From NCBI GenBank assembly GCA_021527695.1, contig JAKFAO010000002.1:1798501-1862500 (forward strand): DNA of 64,000 nt. The letters are read 5' to 3'. The stretch comes from Naematelia aurantialba. Taxonomy: Eukaryota > Basidiomycota > Tremellomycetes > Tremellales > Naemateliaceae. The notes beneath the pieces are model-generated. The model was not told the origin of the DNA. It searched no databases and worked only from the letters and a program-made list of their open reading frames with translations. Below, piece after piece: positions 1-11,200 of this stretch; positions within the stretch are counted from its first letter, which is position 1; every line of letters begins with the position of its first letter. The position numbers and the translations under genes are program-made.

Positions 1-1951
1 TCTTCATAAAGTTGATCACTCGATCATATGCGGCTTTCTGACTTTCCCACTCGGTCCCTTCGGTCGCGGGGTTGGCCTTACCGTAGGCGTAGAACCCAGC
101 TGCGTCCTGCCGGAGCGATCTTCCGAGACTCTCGAACGCGGCTGAATCGCGGGCGGCTGAGATGTCTTGAAGGACGGCGAGGACGCGGCGGGGATCGTAT
201 TTTGACCAAGTGGTATCGTCGCGCAACATGTCACGCCGTTTCTCAGGATCCGATAGGATTGACAGAAACTCAGTGGCGGGCAGCTCGCTTTCCGGCACGG
301 ACCGCCAATTCGATCCTGTCGCCGAGCTTGAGCTGCTTGTCGCTGCTCCAGAGGCTGTAGGGCTCGCTGAGCGTGTTACGTCCTTGGACTTGGAGCTTTC
401 TGGATTTCTGGCATCTCCTGTTGAGCTGGATGAGCTGGCCGTCGATCCGGAGCCCGACGACGAGCTCGTGCTCGCGGGTGTCGGTTTCGGTTTCCGGCTC
501 CGAGGATGGAAGTCGCCATTTTTATCTGCCCGTGGGTACACTGGATTCTTGATTTCGATGGGGATCGTCGACCCGCGGCCCAGGAGCGACCGGAGCTTTT
601 GCTCTTCCAAGTCCAACCCGTTCTTGGTCTCGCCCTCGGTAGATGCAGCACCAGGGGCCGACGAGGTCGGGGACGAGGAGTATTTCTCGGTCAAGGGGTA
701 ATAATCAGGGGAAAAGTAGTAGACCGTCTTGGCGGGTGACAGTTCCTCGATATGTTCCCAGCTTGGGAGCTTGGGTCTCATCTGTAGACCAGGAGAACTG
801 GCGTTGGAGGGAGATGGCGTGATCGCGCTTCCCAGTGTGTCGACGGCGGGCTGCTGACGAGAGGGTTTGGTTTCTGGAGGGCTGGTACGTGTGTCTGGAC
901 CTTTGATTTCTGTAGGTGGAAGACTGGTGCCCGTTTCAGGAAGAATGGAATCGGTGCCTAGAGGTGCGGTGCTGATATCTGGAGGATCGGAATGATGGGT
1001 GATAGACGCCTCTGTGGTATTTGTAGTCGTTGGAGTTGGAGTTGGAGTTGGAGCTGCAGTTGCAGTTGCAGTTGGAGTTGGAGTTGGAGTTGGAGCTGCA
1101 GTTGCAGTTGCAGTTGCAGTTGGTGGAACCGTCGAACGAGTGTCTCCGGGAAGGGGATCTGGGCGTATAGTGGAAGGAAGATCGTCTGAAGGGAGGGCAC
1201 TGTGGGGTGCGGTATCTTGAGGAGTCTGAGAGGTCGGAAAGGTGGTAGTTCCAGTCGACGGTGTCGACTGCAGTGACTCCGATGGCTGTGGCGTTCCACT
1301 CGTCGTCTGCTGGCCAAATATAGGAGAATGCATGGGCCGCCGACCATCGGCAAACCTTACAGACCGCTTGGGCTTGTCTATCGAGGCCTGCGAGACCGGT
1401 GGATCGCTGGTTTCCGACCAGACGGGTGTTTCCGGGGGTCCACGCGTCGTCGTTCTTGTTCTGGCAGAAGGGAAATCACTCGAGTCAGGCAGTACAGTGG
1501 GCTCTGACATCCGTGGGCGAGGGTGCCATGCGCTCGAAGGCCCGTTCGCGCTACCAGCTGGTCCGGGGTGCGTGGGAGTGGACGTGGGTATGGAGGGGTC
1601 GGTCGGGGGCGGCGCGCCGGTGTACCCAGGCGGTCTGGATGGCCATGGTACCGAGGACAGAGCTGGCCCAGATGCTGAGCGAGTGGAGTGGTCGGGATGA
1701 CTGGGTCTGTCGAGCCAGGAAGGAGACGTGGACGGACGGATAGTCGACGCTGTGGACGCTGTGGACGCTGTGGACACTGTAGATGCAGTGGGGACCTGCG
1801 AGCGCCGTGGTCTGTCGGCCCATCCGACCGAGCGACTTGGCGCAGACGAGCCATTCAGAGTACTAAATGAACCGTTCAGAGTACTGCCTGTCCGCCCAGC
1901 GCCTGCCTGCTTCAGGATACCGCGTAGCTGACCGGTCGCTCTGCTCGACAT
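1..1951 (-). CDS. Low-complexity Pro/Ser/Thr-rich protein, C-terminus cut by window edge
   Basis: One reading frame is open from an ATG at 1951 to the first base of the window: 650 codons without a stop. The protein is not recognised. The first ~520 residues are rich in Pro, Ser and Thr and look disordered. They include a Thr-Ala/Thr-Pro dipeptide run encoded by a GTTGGA/GTTGCA hexamer repeat (plus strand 1030-1120) and Ser tracts. The last ~100 visible residues change character: mixed composition with Trp, Tyr and charged residues around WSKYDPRRVL, suggesting a small helical domain that continues beyond the window. There is no signal peptide or membrane segment. The next gene (2905-4548) has the same layout, a disordered P/S/T region followed by a compact C-terminal region, but I see no convincing residue-level similarity. 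Function unknown. The open frame is seen directly; a real gene is inferred from its length. Confidence 0.7.
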   Translation of the reverse strand, partial: MSSRATGQLRGILKQAGAGRTGSTLNGSFSTLNGSSAPSRSVGWADRPRRSQVPTASTVSTASTASTASTIRPSTSPSWLDRPSHPDHSTRSASGPALSSVPWPSRPPGYTGAPPPTDPSIPTSTPTHPGPAGSANGPSSAWHPRPRMSEPTVLPDSSDFPSARTRTTTRGPPETPVWSETSDPPVSQASIDKPKRSVRFADGRRPMHSPIFGQQTTSGTPQPSESLQSTPSTGTTTFPTSQTPQDTAPHSALPSDDLPSTIRPDPLPGDTRSTVPPTATATATAAPTPTPTPTATATAAPTPTPTPTTTNTTEASITHHSDPPDISTAPLGTDSILPETGTSLPPTEIKGPDTRTSPPETKPSRQQPAVDTLGSAITPSPSNASSPGLQMRPKLPSWEHIEELSPAKTVYYFSPDYYPLTEKYSSSPTSSAPGAASTEGETKNGLDLEEQKLRSLLGRGSTIPIEIKNPVYPRADKNGDFHPRSRKPKPTPASTSSSSGSGSTASSSSSTGDARNPESSKSKDVTRSASPTASGAATSSSSSATGSNWRSVPESELPATEFLSILSDPEKRRDMLRDDTTWSKYDPRRVLAVLQDISAARDSAAFESLGRSLRQDAAGFYAYGKANPATEGTEWESQKAAYDRVINFMK

Positions 1952-2904
1952 GGCTGCTCCGCCGTTCGCTGTTCAAATCGATACGTCAAATCGTTGTGGG
2001 CGAATTGTGGCGTCAAAATGTTATGGGCAAATGCTGTCGAATCGATTCGCCACTATCACTCGGATTTTCCTTGGGCTGCTCGACCTGCATCAGCTCGGCA
2101 GGCGCGTGCGTGCCAGGAAGCAGCTGCCACCTTGAAAATTCTGGGATTCCACCGACGAGAGAGGGATCGAGGGAAGGAGAGCAAAAGAGGAGAGGGAGGT
2201 GGAGGAGAGTGGAGAGAGGTCCAGTTCACAAGCAGGCAGAGGGCAGCGGCGACTTTCCTACAGTAGTGGCGGGGTATCCTGTCCTTCCTTTCATGCCGAC
2301 TGGAAAGGAGCGACCGCAGAGTCAGTCCCACCACCGCTAACTGTCAGTGGCTCAGAGACGCTGGATGCTCTCTGTGATCAGTGGAACAGAGAGGAGCCGA
2401 GAGAGACAGAAGAGAGACCCACGTTCGCGGGTCCGTTTTCGCCTCTCTGTTCACGATTGATGGAGGGTACGCCTAATAGACTGCTCTGCAAGCAATACGC
2501 AGCTCCACACACACACGAGACGCACTCTGTCCCTTCATAGTAGCATAGGATAGTTGCTTGGTTGGGTTCAGGAGGTGCAGACGAATCCAAGGCCGGGTGG
2601 GTGCAGACTGCTCCGTGCCCCCCCTGGTCAGCGGAGGCGCGAATGTGAGTGGCGAATTCAGTTCCAGGTCGCTGTACGGCTCTGTTTGCATCCACTGGTC
2701 GCATGTCAGGTAATTGGGGAGCGGGAAAAGGACATGTTGAATAAGGGAGACACGCGATGCACTCTGAGAGAAGCAGGACTGAGCATGCATGCAAGGAACA
2801 CACTAGATGAACCGGAATCGAGACTTCAGTACATGCAGTTCCGGTCAAACGGATCAATGCGGACCTGTTCCTCGACTCCTTCGAATTTCCACCGACAGGT
2901 TCTG
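1952..2904. other. Intergenic region between two minus-strand genes
   Basis: About 950 bp that should hold the promoter of the 1-1951 gene and the 3' end of the 2905-4548 gene. Several short open frames on both strands (for example minus 2378-2914) are Cys/Ser-rich, lack codon bias and match no family I know. I see no RNA gene. Confidence 0.4.
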
Positions 2905-4548
2905 CTAAGTCCACTCCGACCTGCCATAATTGGGTACTCTCCTGTTGAACTCGTCCAGCCCCCGCCGTTGTTCGTCGACGTAGCGCGCGAGGACTTCGGA
3001 CGCTGCGGCCACCCTAGCGAGGTCCTGGGCCGAAAATTGCGAAACCTGAACAGGCGCCCCATGGTTCTCCTGGAAGACAGTGGTGTACACAAGGAGCGCG
3101 GGCGCAACGGCGTGCTCGAGCTCAGGAGACGCCGTCCCAGCGGTCCACGCTTCAAACCTTTGGGCCATCTCGTGGTCGCGGAGCCCGTAGAAGCTCTCGC
3201 TGGGCTTGTTGTCCACCGCCGAATTGCAGAAGTCGCGCACAGCAGAAGTAGCGGTTCTTACAATTTTCCACTCGGCGATCCTCTTCTCTACCGGTTGCCT
3301 AGAAGGCAAACGACTATAAAAGTCGTTGAAATCTTCATCCGTGAACGGAGGGAGACGAATTTCAGTCAATTCACCCGCAGTCGTTCGCCCCACTGGTTCG
3401 AGCTGTGAGTCTATGGCCGCATCAGTGTCATTTTGCTTCTCGGTATCGGTTGCAAGGGGCGGGTTGTTGTCAGACCCTGCCGGTCGGGGAGGACCGTTCC
3501 AAAACGAGGTGAAGACATTACTAAGGCTGCCCAGCAGACGGGTCGGCTGTGTGGAGACAGGAGGATCTGCCTTTGCGTCCATTTCCGGCACCCCTGTGCT
3601 GAGTTCGGGGGAGGAAACCTTGGTCGGGTCGGTGTCATCTTCACTTTCGGACTCGCTCATGTCGTTGCTGCCGGCCTCCTGTCCATCCTCCACTGTGTCA
3701 CTGTTGCTTCCGAATGCAGTATCTGACGGCAAGAAGTTCTGGGCAGATCTCGGGGTGGAGGCCCCCGGTGTGTTGCTCTGGCTTCGGCCCTGTTCGTTGC
3801 CCCAACGACGCCCAAAGGAAGGAAGGAACGAGCTAAATCCTGGTCTTGACGATGACGGCGTGGGATTAGACTCGGGTTGCAGGGGGATCAACGTGACTCC
3901 GGGCGGCGACGTATCATTGGTAGTGAAGGATCTCCTAGGCAGGTTTCTGGACGTACCACGACCGTTTGTTGGGGGAGGGGTACCTGGGGCCCGTCTGATG
4001 CGGGCATTGGTTGGGGCCGCTGTGAAGGGAACGTCGTCGTCTTCTGAGTCCTCCGTACGGAGCGTAGTGGGGGAGAAAAAGCTTCTCCTGCGTCGCGCGG
4101 GAATATCAGGGCGGGCACGGCGGTAAGGCGTACCTGGGCGCCAGCGATTCCTCGTCGGCACTGCGGTCGAGGAGGGGTGATAATCAGGAATCGTCTCGGG
4201 TGGGGAGGTGTCTATTCTTGCGTGCCTCGTTGGCCTGCTTGTTGGGATCGTGGTAAAGAGGGGTTCATTCTCTGCGAATACCCCTCTTGAGGGGGTACCA
4301 CCTGCGGGAGTACCTCCTGGCGGTCTCGTTGGCCTGTTCGTTGGGATGGAGGTGGTGGGGTAATCGTCGTCTGAGAACATCTCGGTCAAGACACTACCTG
4401 GAACCTGCCTGGGGGGCTCGCCGGTCTGGATTGGGGCCGGCATCCGGACTGGGGTCGGCATCTCTATCGTGGTGCGGTCGTTCTCTTCCACTGAGACCCC
4501 CTCGGTAGGGCTGCTGTTTGGCCTGGAGAACCAAGAAGAGAACACCAT
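2905..4548 (-). CDS. Disordered protein with a repeated PT-R-PGTP motif and a helical C-terminal region
   Basis: A single-exon frame of 547 codons starting at ATG 4548. Not recognised. Residues ~38-200 carry four imperfect copies of a motif of the type PTxxPTxRxxRxPGTPP, each preceded by acidic residues and a hydrophobic residue, about 35-60 residues apart. They resemble an array of short linear docking motifs. Residues ~200-400 are Ser/Pro/acidic and look disordered. The last ~150 residues (from about LPPFTDEDFNDFY onward) have a composition typical of a folded helical domain. There is no signal peptide or membrane helix. The lack of introns is unusual among the neighbours, nearly all of which are split. 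Function unknown; an orphan regulatory or scaffold protein is possible but unproven. Confidence 0.7.
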   Translation of the reverse strand: MVFSSWFSRPNSSPTEGVSVEENDRTTIEMPTPVRMPAPIQTGEPPRQVPGSVLTEMFSDDDYPTTSIPTNRPTRPPGGTPAGGTPSRGVFAENEPLFTTIPTSRPTRHARIDTSPPETIPDYHPSSTAVPTRNRWRPGTPYRRARPDIPARRRRSFFSPTTLRTEDSEDDDVPFTAAPTNARIRRAPGTPPPTNGRGTSRNLPRRSFTTNDTSPPGVTLIPLQPESNPTPSSSRPGFSSFLPSFGRRWGNEQGRSQSNTPGASTPRSAQNFLPSDTAFGSNSDTVEDGQEAGSNDMSESESEDDTDPTKVSSPELSTGVPEMDAKADPPVSTQPTRLLGSLSNVFTSFWNGPPRPAGSDNNPPLATDTEKQNDTDAAIDSQLEPVGRTTAGELTEIRLPPFTDEDFNDFYSRLPSRQPVEKRIAEWKIVRTATSAVRDFCNSAVDNKPSESFYGLRDHEMAQRFEAWTAGTASPELEHAVAPALLVYTTVFQENHGAPVQVSQFSAQDLARVAAASEVLARYVDEQRRGLDEFNRRVPNYGRSEWT

Positions 4549-5516
4549 ATTTCAGCGTCTTCCGAGTGGAAAGCAGCACGTCAGCGCAGTTGACTCGGAT
4601 CAGCAGGTCTCGGGGATACGCCACGGGTGCTGACAGTGCAGTGAGAATGACGTGGTATGTGCAGAAAGTCGCAAAGGACAGCGGGTGGCGAAATGGCGAA
4701 ATGGCGAAACAACTGGTTGCTGTGTTGGGATGCTTGGTCTGGAGGGTGGTGGCGATGCGAGGGCGATCGGGTCGTGTTGGGGACGAAACAACAACAAGAA
4801 TCCCTGTGCCCGTTTCTCTCATATACCTTCCTCAGAGTGGCGATGCACCACTCCACGCCATGAAAGGAGATCATCGGCCGCCCCACGGTCAATACGTGTC
4901 GCGAGGGAAGGCGGAAGAAAGGATCCCGAGGGATATGGGCGACCGAAGCGCTGCGTGCTTTCGTTGCGTGCTTTCGTTGCGCTCTCGCTCATCAGTGCAA
5001 GGGGGTTTGTGTCACCGTACTGAACGGTGGTAACCTGTTTGACGAAACGGCCGAGATGGCATAGTCGATAATGAGGTCCGCCAGTCTCGTTCAAAAGGAG
5101 GAGAAACAAGAAGGAAACAACACACCTTGGCCAGGCGAAACGGATTGCGCACGGACTGAATGAACTTGCTGCTCTAATGTCAGGCTTGACCGAAGACGCC
5201 GCCAAGATCCGCTTGTGCAGCTGCTAGACCAATATGTGCATGAAATCCCGTCCCCTATTGAGCCCTTGCTCAACACAACGATAGCCGACTGGTAACAACT
5301 CACCATCTATACTATACACACAATCAACGGTATCGTAGAGGGCACCAGATACAACCCAAAGAAATGATATACTCAACGATGGCTCTTCTTTTTTCACAGC
5401 CATGTCCTTCATACTGCGTCCTCAAGCACTCTGTCTCTTTCTCCTAACCAGTATCTCACAGTCCTCACTGGGCTGTGATCACTTCCATAAAGATCGTGTG
5501 TGCGCGTCGTCGCTCC
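4549..5516. other. Intergenic, probable promoter of the 2905-4548 gene
   Basis: About 970 bp between the start codon of the 547-residue protein and the stop codon of the UBL3-like gene. Only short, overlapping frames on both strands are present, none resembling a conserved protein. A CGTGCTTTCGTTG direct repeat of about 16 bp lies near 4954-4985. Confidence 0.4.
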
Positions 5517-6544
5517 TCACATGATCACGCATTTGCACCCCGAGACCCCATCCTCTCCAGCATTGCGACTTCTCCGAGATGAAGTTGGATGAAGCAAGGA
5601 TGGCTTCTTGGGATCGTCTTCGGCGTGGATAGAAAACGAGCGCACGGAAAGGTGAATCACAGTAGGCATGGTTGGTGGAAGGGCGGCGGGGAGATTGTTG
5701 GCTGTTTCGCGTCAGTGGTCATTGTCAGGTTGTAGAAGAACGTCAAGAACAGCTCAGAAACTCACAGGACAGAGTGGAATCATCGCCCAGAATTCTGCCA
5801 GCATGAAGCACTCTCAAGAAGCTCGGACTAGGTGGTTGGGCGGGCGAGGTCCACTCTGAGTGGCTGATCAGCCATGTACACAGCTCGCTGTCCCGCAGTA
5901 ACCACTTACCAGGCGGCCACATGCTCCATAGTAGCTCTTTCATCCGCCCGACGGTGGTCTCGGGCTCGAAGGTGAAGACGTGTGATTGGCCAGAGATTAC
6001 CAAGACGCGGAGGTGGATCTGGCGGTGATTAGCACGTATTGGGGTCAGGCGGAAGTTGGAAGGAAGGAAGAGAGGTAGGAAGGAAGGAAGAGAGGTTAGG
6101 AAGGAAGGAAGAGAGGCAGGAAGAAGGAAGAGAGGCAGGAAGAAGGAAGAGAGGCAGGAAGAAGGAAGGGAGAGCGCAAGGGAAAGAAGAAGCAATAGAG
6201 GAAGAAGAGACCAAGAAGAGAAGAAGGAAGAGCGGAGAGAAGAGAGAAGAGAGATGCAAATAGAATGAGAAGACAGTAACAGACACCGAGTGGGACGTTG
6301 GCCTGGGTATCTGGTCCTGCGGACTCACCAGAGGGACAGGCGGTGTATTGCTACCGTCCTTATCCTTTGACTCTCCCGTCGAGTGGGGCGATATCCGCGA
6401 GTCCAACGCGACGGGAGGAGGGGCATCGGCGCTCTCAGCGAGAGGATGGGCGAGCGTCATGTTTGGCGGGGATGTGGCCGATTGCGCGCGGGCTGGCGTG
6501 GATGGGCCGGCAATGGGTTCCAGAGTGGTCGGTCGATTTGACAT
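5517..6544 (-). CDS. Membrane-anchored ubiquitin-fold protein (UBL3/MUB family) with CVIM CaaX box
   Basis: Four exons (6544-6329, 6018-5910, 5855-5766, 5701-5517) encode 199 residues. Residues 1-72 are a disordered, Pro/Ser-rich N-terminal extension. Residues 73 to ~150 form a ubiquitin-like fold matching UBL3: the strand IHLRVLVISGQ, then MWPP-EW, then FLRVLHAGRILGDDSTL and MPTVIHL, in the same order as in animal UBL3 and plant MUBs. The protein ends in a basic stretch and CKCVIM. CVIM is a complete CaaX box, predicting farnesylation (Met in the last position) and plasma-membrane anchoring; the nearby Cys could be palmitoylated. In other kingdoms UBL3/MUB recruits E2 enzymes or sorts proteins into small vesicles. 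All splice sites are GT-AG and the phases fit. Intron 1 (6019-6328) contains a long CT-rich tract on the sense strand. Family assignment is firm; role in this fungus is inferred. Confidence 0.88.
6055..6250. repeat. GGAAGGAAGAGA-type purine microsatellite in UBL3 intron 1
   Basis: Imperfect GGAAGGAAGAGAGG/GAAGAGAGGCA units on the plus strand, so pyrimidine-rich on the sense strand of the minus-strand gene. The tract fills most of the 310-nt intron upstream of the branch point (CTAATC) and the acceptor at 6019. Confidence 0.9.
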
Positions 6545-8212
6545 GGTGTCGGTGGAAAGTGGGAGTAAAGGGGTAGAGTGGGAGCGACAGAGAGTGAGAA
6601 GAAAGAGAGTGAGAGCGTGAGGGTGTATGAGTGTACGAGTGTATGAGTGTATATATGAGACGCGAGGGCGCGTGCGAGTACGAAATGTGTGGAAAGGAAG
6701 GTGAGACGAGGACGAGGACGTGGGTCGCGGGTCGGGTCGTGGGTCGTGGTCGCGGGTCGTGGGTCGTGGGTCGTGGGACGTATCGCGGCCGTTGGGCGAC
6801 GTTCTTGGTCGATGATGGCGACTCGCCGAAACGCGTGCCAGGGGATGTCCGCGTCGTGCGGTCGCGCTGTCTATTGTCTCGGCTGATTCGACGTGCGACG
6901 ATGAAACCGGGCACCCATCAGACGGCGCCGATGTATTTCAAGACGTGCGTTAACCACGGTCGTCTACGAAAGGAGGCCCCTGTGGAATTTTAGCCACAGC
7001 AAGCCGCAACAGCCAGCAAAAGCCAGCAACAGCCAGAAAAAACAAGCAAGAGAACGTGGAGGCCGATGACGGGGCGGCTGTGGACAGCTGTGCTCGCCAC
7101 CCATGAATTGTCCAGACCAGCAGCGGGGCGAATCAGAGACAGAGAGAAAGACACAGAGACGAGCAAAGAGTATATACATGACGATGACGTACGCCCGTTT
7201 TTTCGTAAGCCGTTCGTTCGTATTTCCCCCTTTTCCTTCCTTTCCTTCCTGCCCGTGCCGCAATACGCTGCTGGTCGTGCTGGTGCTGGTGCTGGTGCTG
7301 GTGCTGGTGCTGGTGCTGGTGCTGGGGCTGGGGCGGATGCGGAGGAGGACGCGGATACGGATACGGAGGCTGCTCCTGCCGCCGGTGAAGGTGAACGAGA
7401 CACGTCGTGTCGTAGTGTGCCGCGGTTAACTCTACGACCAGAGGATAGAAATCAAAGTGGAAGGGATGGGGGGATGCGCGGGAGAGATGGACAGACGGGA
7501 GAGATTACGAGTAGGCGATTAGCGAGCACGGTCTATTTACACTATATTTACACTTGGTCGTTTTCGGGGGTCGCAAGGAAAGGCCGAAGAGCCGGGCAAG
7601 GCCGGTCACGGGGAAAGAAACGGGGCCCTCGTTGTCTTTAGTGGCATACTTCGGGATAAGAGCAGCAGCAGCGTCGTCGGGACAAGGAGAAGAAGATAAA
7701 AGGAGCAGATGCAGAAGCACGTGAAGATGCAGAAGCGCCAAGAAGCAGAGGCACGTGAAGAAGCAAAGAAGCAAGAGAGCGACGCAGAGGGAGAGAACAA
7801 AACGTATGGCCACGGGCACAGCTTTGCTCACTTGGCAAGCTCTCGGCCTCGACATCTCGAACAATGCATGGCGCTAAGGTGGATCGGGCTTCACCCCGCT
7901 TCACCCCCAGGGTAATGGGGACCAGCAAGAGCAGGAAAGGGCGAGCGCCAGTAGCCAAATAGCGAGTCAGCCTCGGCGACCGCATTTTCACATGCCGGCT
8001 TGGCAAGGATCAAGGACCAGGGGTCGGTTGGTAATGTTGCAGCCATGCATGCAGGTCGTGTCGAAATCTCCATGATGATCATGACGTTCCAATATACATA
8101 TAGATACAACACCCACAAAGCCACCATCACCTTCTCCAGGTCAAATCTCAGACAACTGACTCTCAGCGGCAGTCTCACGTGTCCGAACCTCAGGCGAGTC
8201 ACGCATGCGACT
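6545..8212. other. Long repeat-bearing intergenic region
   Basis: About 1.7 kb between the UBL3-like start and the stop of the coiled-coil gene. It holds a GGGTCGTGGGTCGTGG run (about 6720-6780), a perfect GGTGCT hexamer array (about 7268-7330), and a polypyrimidine stretch (7205-7255). The hexamer array makes artificial Gly-Ala or Pro-Ala open frames on both strands (7066-7641 plus, 6990-7403 minus), which I do not accept as genes. One ACGCGT occurs at 6831. It is probably an extended upstream region of the UBL3-like gene. Confidence 0.5.
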
Positions 8213-11200
8213 CTAAGTCGGCACCCTCCCCGCGACCATACCTGCACCAGCTCCCATCGCACCCAGCAGCGCCCGGCTGCTCATAGGCAAGAACCCCTCC
8301 CCGACTCCATGTGCCTGAGCGAGCGTGTTCATCTGGGCAAACAGCTGCAGGTCGCGCGGGTGGATGCCCGAGTTGCCCCACAGGTGAGCGCCTGCTACGA
8401 CTCCAACTATTTGGGTCAGCCCTTTGGCGACCACGACAGACCACGGGGCAAAAGTGAATCACTCAGAGACAAATGCAAATGATGGGTCAAAACTTACTCG
8501 CAAATGCCGCTACGGTGTAGAAAGCAGCCTGTCCGGCGTGCTCCCGCACGGCATCGGGCATGTTGATGTAGATGAAATTGGCCAAGCCAGACGAGGCATA
8601 CAGCTGGCGCCGAGAGCCAAATGAACCTCTTCTTATGCTCACTACGAACACGGAACTCGTCAGCTCGCTCACGACCTTTCTCGCGTTTCGGGTGATGCAA
8701 CTCACCACCGCGCTTCTCCCGGTCGGCTTTCTGGACTTTCATCTCTTCTTCCAAGACCTCACAACGCATTCCTAGCCCGTTAACGAGGATGTCGTACTGC
8801 TCGTCAACATCTCCGTCGAAACGGGCCGGCTCGCGAGGATGCGCATGTTCAAGTACCTGAGTGGCGTTGATCGGCTCTGGTTTCGCAGAGTATGCTGGGG
8901 GATGTTCTGCCTCTGATACAGTTGATGGACCGGCGACCGGCCCAGACTGCGGTTCAGGATCAGTGCTTGCAGCCACATCGACGTATTGCCGGTCTGCTTC
9001 CTCGACTCGGATGAGAGGCCCTGCAGGAGCCTCCGTAGCTGACGCCGCATTGGTACCTCGCCCAGCGGCTCTCTGACATTTGTCAGTCCAGTGTTCATTG
9101 CTTTGATTCTCCGCTCACTCTGATACGTTGAGTGGTCACGATGGTCTCCACAACGCTGTCGCCCTCCTCCCCATCCTCATTCTTTGCAACCTTGTCAACG
9201 TCCACTAAGCGCCTGTTGATCTCATCTCCAAGGTTGCGACTCATGGTTCCAAATCCAGAACTCTGCGTGCCGGCTCGTGTGTGTCCTGCACCACCTACAG
9301 CGCTCGCGACTGTGGCTCTAGCTTCTTCCAAGTCGAAACGCATACGATCGATCGTCTCTTTGAGCTGAAGATTCTCTTGCTTTTGCACTTCGAGAACAGA
9401 TTCCGCTTGCCGTGCAACCGACAAGTCCGACTCGAGGCGCTTGATCTCCGATTCCAATGCTTGGACCTCGCGAGTAAACTGGCACGATGAGCAGTAATGA
9501 GAGAGCGGTTGATCCAACTCACCTTTGCCTCGTCAGCTTCGTGAGACTGAGCTGCCGTTTCTAATTCTTGTATCTCAGCATCCCTGTCACGAAGAAGATC
9601 TCGCAAGCGCTGAGCCTCGTCTTCTCGGGTCAGCCTCGCCCAGGTGCCTATGTAACCGCTTACCGCATTGTGAATTGTACATCTTCTGCATGTTTGCATG
9701 ATTCGCCTTGGAGTTCTCCAAACTCCTCTGCAGGCTCTGTATGTCCGCCTCAAACTGAAAAGATTAAGCATGGCCCGTAAGCCAGATATGACCACTTACT
9801 CCGGCGATCTGTATGAGCTGCGCGCGGTCCTTCCCTTTCAGCTCTTTCTCATCCTTCCGCCTCTGGGTGATCTCCGATCGAGCTTCCTCCAGCTTATCCT
9901 GCAAATCTTCGACCAGGCGCTCATTCTCGCTCCTGCAAGTTTATCAGCGTCATGCGATACACCTTGCAACCCAAGGAGCGACACAGGAGAGCTGCAAGGA
10001 GGATGACAGCGACACAAGGTAGTCGCGAGAGAATCGCAGGAGTACAGGACTGGAAGACCAACCCACCCTAAGATGCTAAGCTGACGTTCGGAATCTTTCA
10101 ATTTCCTCGCCAGTTCCGTGTTCTGCTTCTGCAGCACCTGGAGCTTGTCATGCGACGTGCGCAGTGAAGCTACGGAGTCCGTCTTTAGTCCATCAGCACC
10201 CGCCGTGATTCTGAATGGTAGGACTGACCGAGATCCTACTGAGACGCGGGTCGAGCAGATTCTCTTGCTCTCCCATGTCGGCGTCCACTTCACCCACTTC
10301 ACCGTCACCATCCTCTGCGCCGTGGTCTGCTCCATGGCTAACGGCGTCTTCCGCTTGCCCTGCCGAGCCTTCATCATCCGCTTCTGGCGATTTAGCGCGT
10401 GCATGGAAGGATGTATAATCGACGGGCGAATCTGGAGATACAGGCGAAGCCACCCTTGTCTCCCAAGTGGGCGAGGCGAGGGCCACCGACCCCGAGCTGG
10501 TACTTCGTTCGAATGCCCGCTTGGGCTCAAGGCCTGGACTCGTGACTTCTTCGTCGCCGTTGGCCGAGCGGGTGCTGGCACTGCCTCTTCTGCGGCGAGA
10601 CGCCGGACTGGGCCGGGCGAAGCCTACTAAACCGCCAAAGCTGCTTGGCGCCGCAACGCTACCTCGTACCCGCATGGAAAGGGGGGAATCGTGCCGAGAT
10701 GGATCGCTGAGTGTTTGTGTGCGCTTAGGTGGGAGTGGTCGATTACCAAGGAATGCTGTCCCCGCACCTGACGCAGGAAAGGGCTGAGACCGAGTATGAG
10801 ACTGGAGGGGAACTGAGGCATGGCGCTCGAATGTCCTGGTTTGGTCTTCATCCTCGTTCTCCGAGCTCGAGCTGGACGAGTCAGAAGGAGATCGTATACG
10901 ATCAGAATGGCGCCGACTTGTCGACCTTGACGCACCCCTCGGCGTCGCTTGTACGTCTCGGAACGCACTGGGTGGCAGCGAAGCTGAATGGGGCAGTGGA
11001 GGCGGCATTCGAGATGGTGATGCAGCACGAGCAGGTTGAGGCTTAGGTATCATACTCCCCTCATTAGCTGTTGATGGCTAAAGTATATCCGACTCACCTC
11101 AGAAAGCTAAAGAGTTCTCGAGGTCCCAGCTCGAGGTCGGCGTGTTGCGAACATAGCAGGCGCAGCCCGTCATATTCTGATGGGTCAAGGATGATGATAT

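Noticed and set aside
7066..7641. Gly-Ala and Pro-Ala repeat frames on both strands
   Set aside because: Artefacts of the GGTGCT hexamer array; no start context, introns or conserved flanks.
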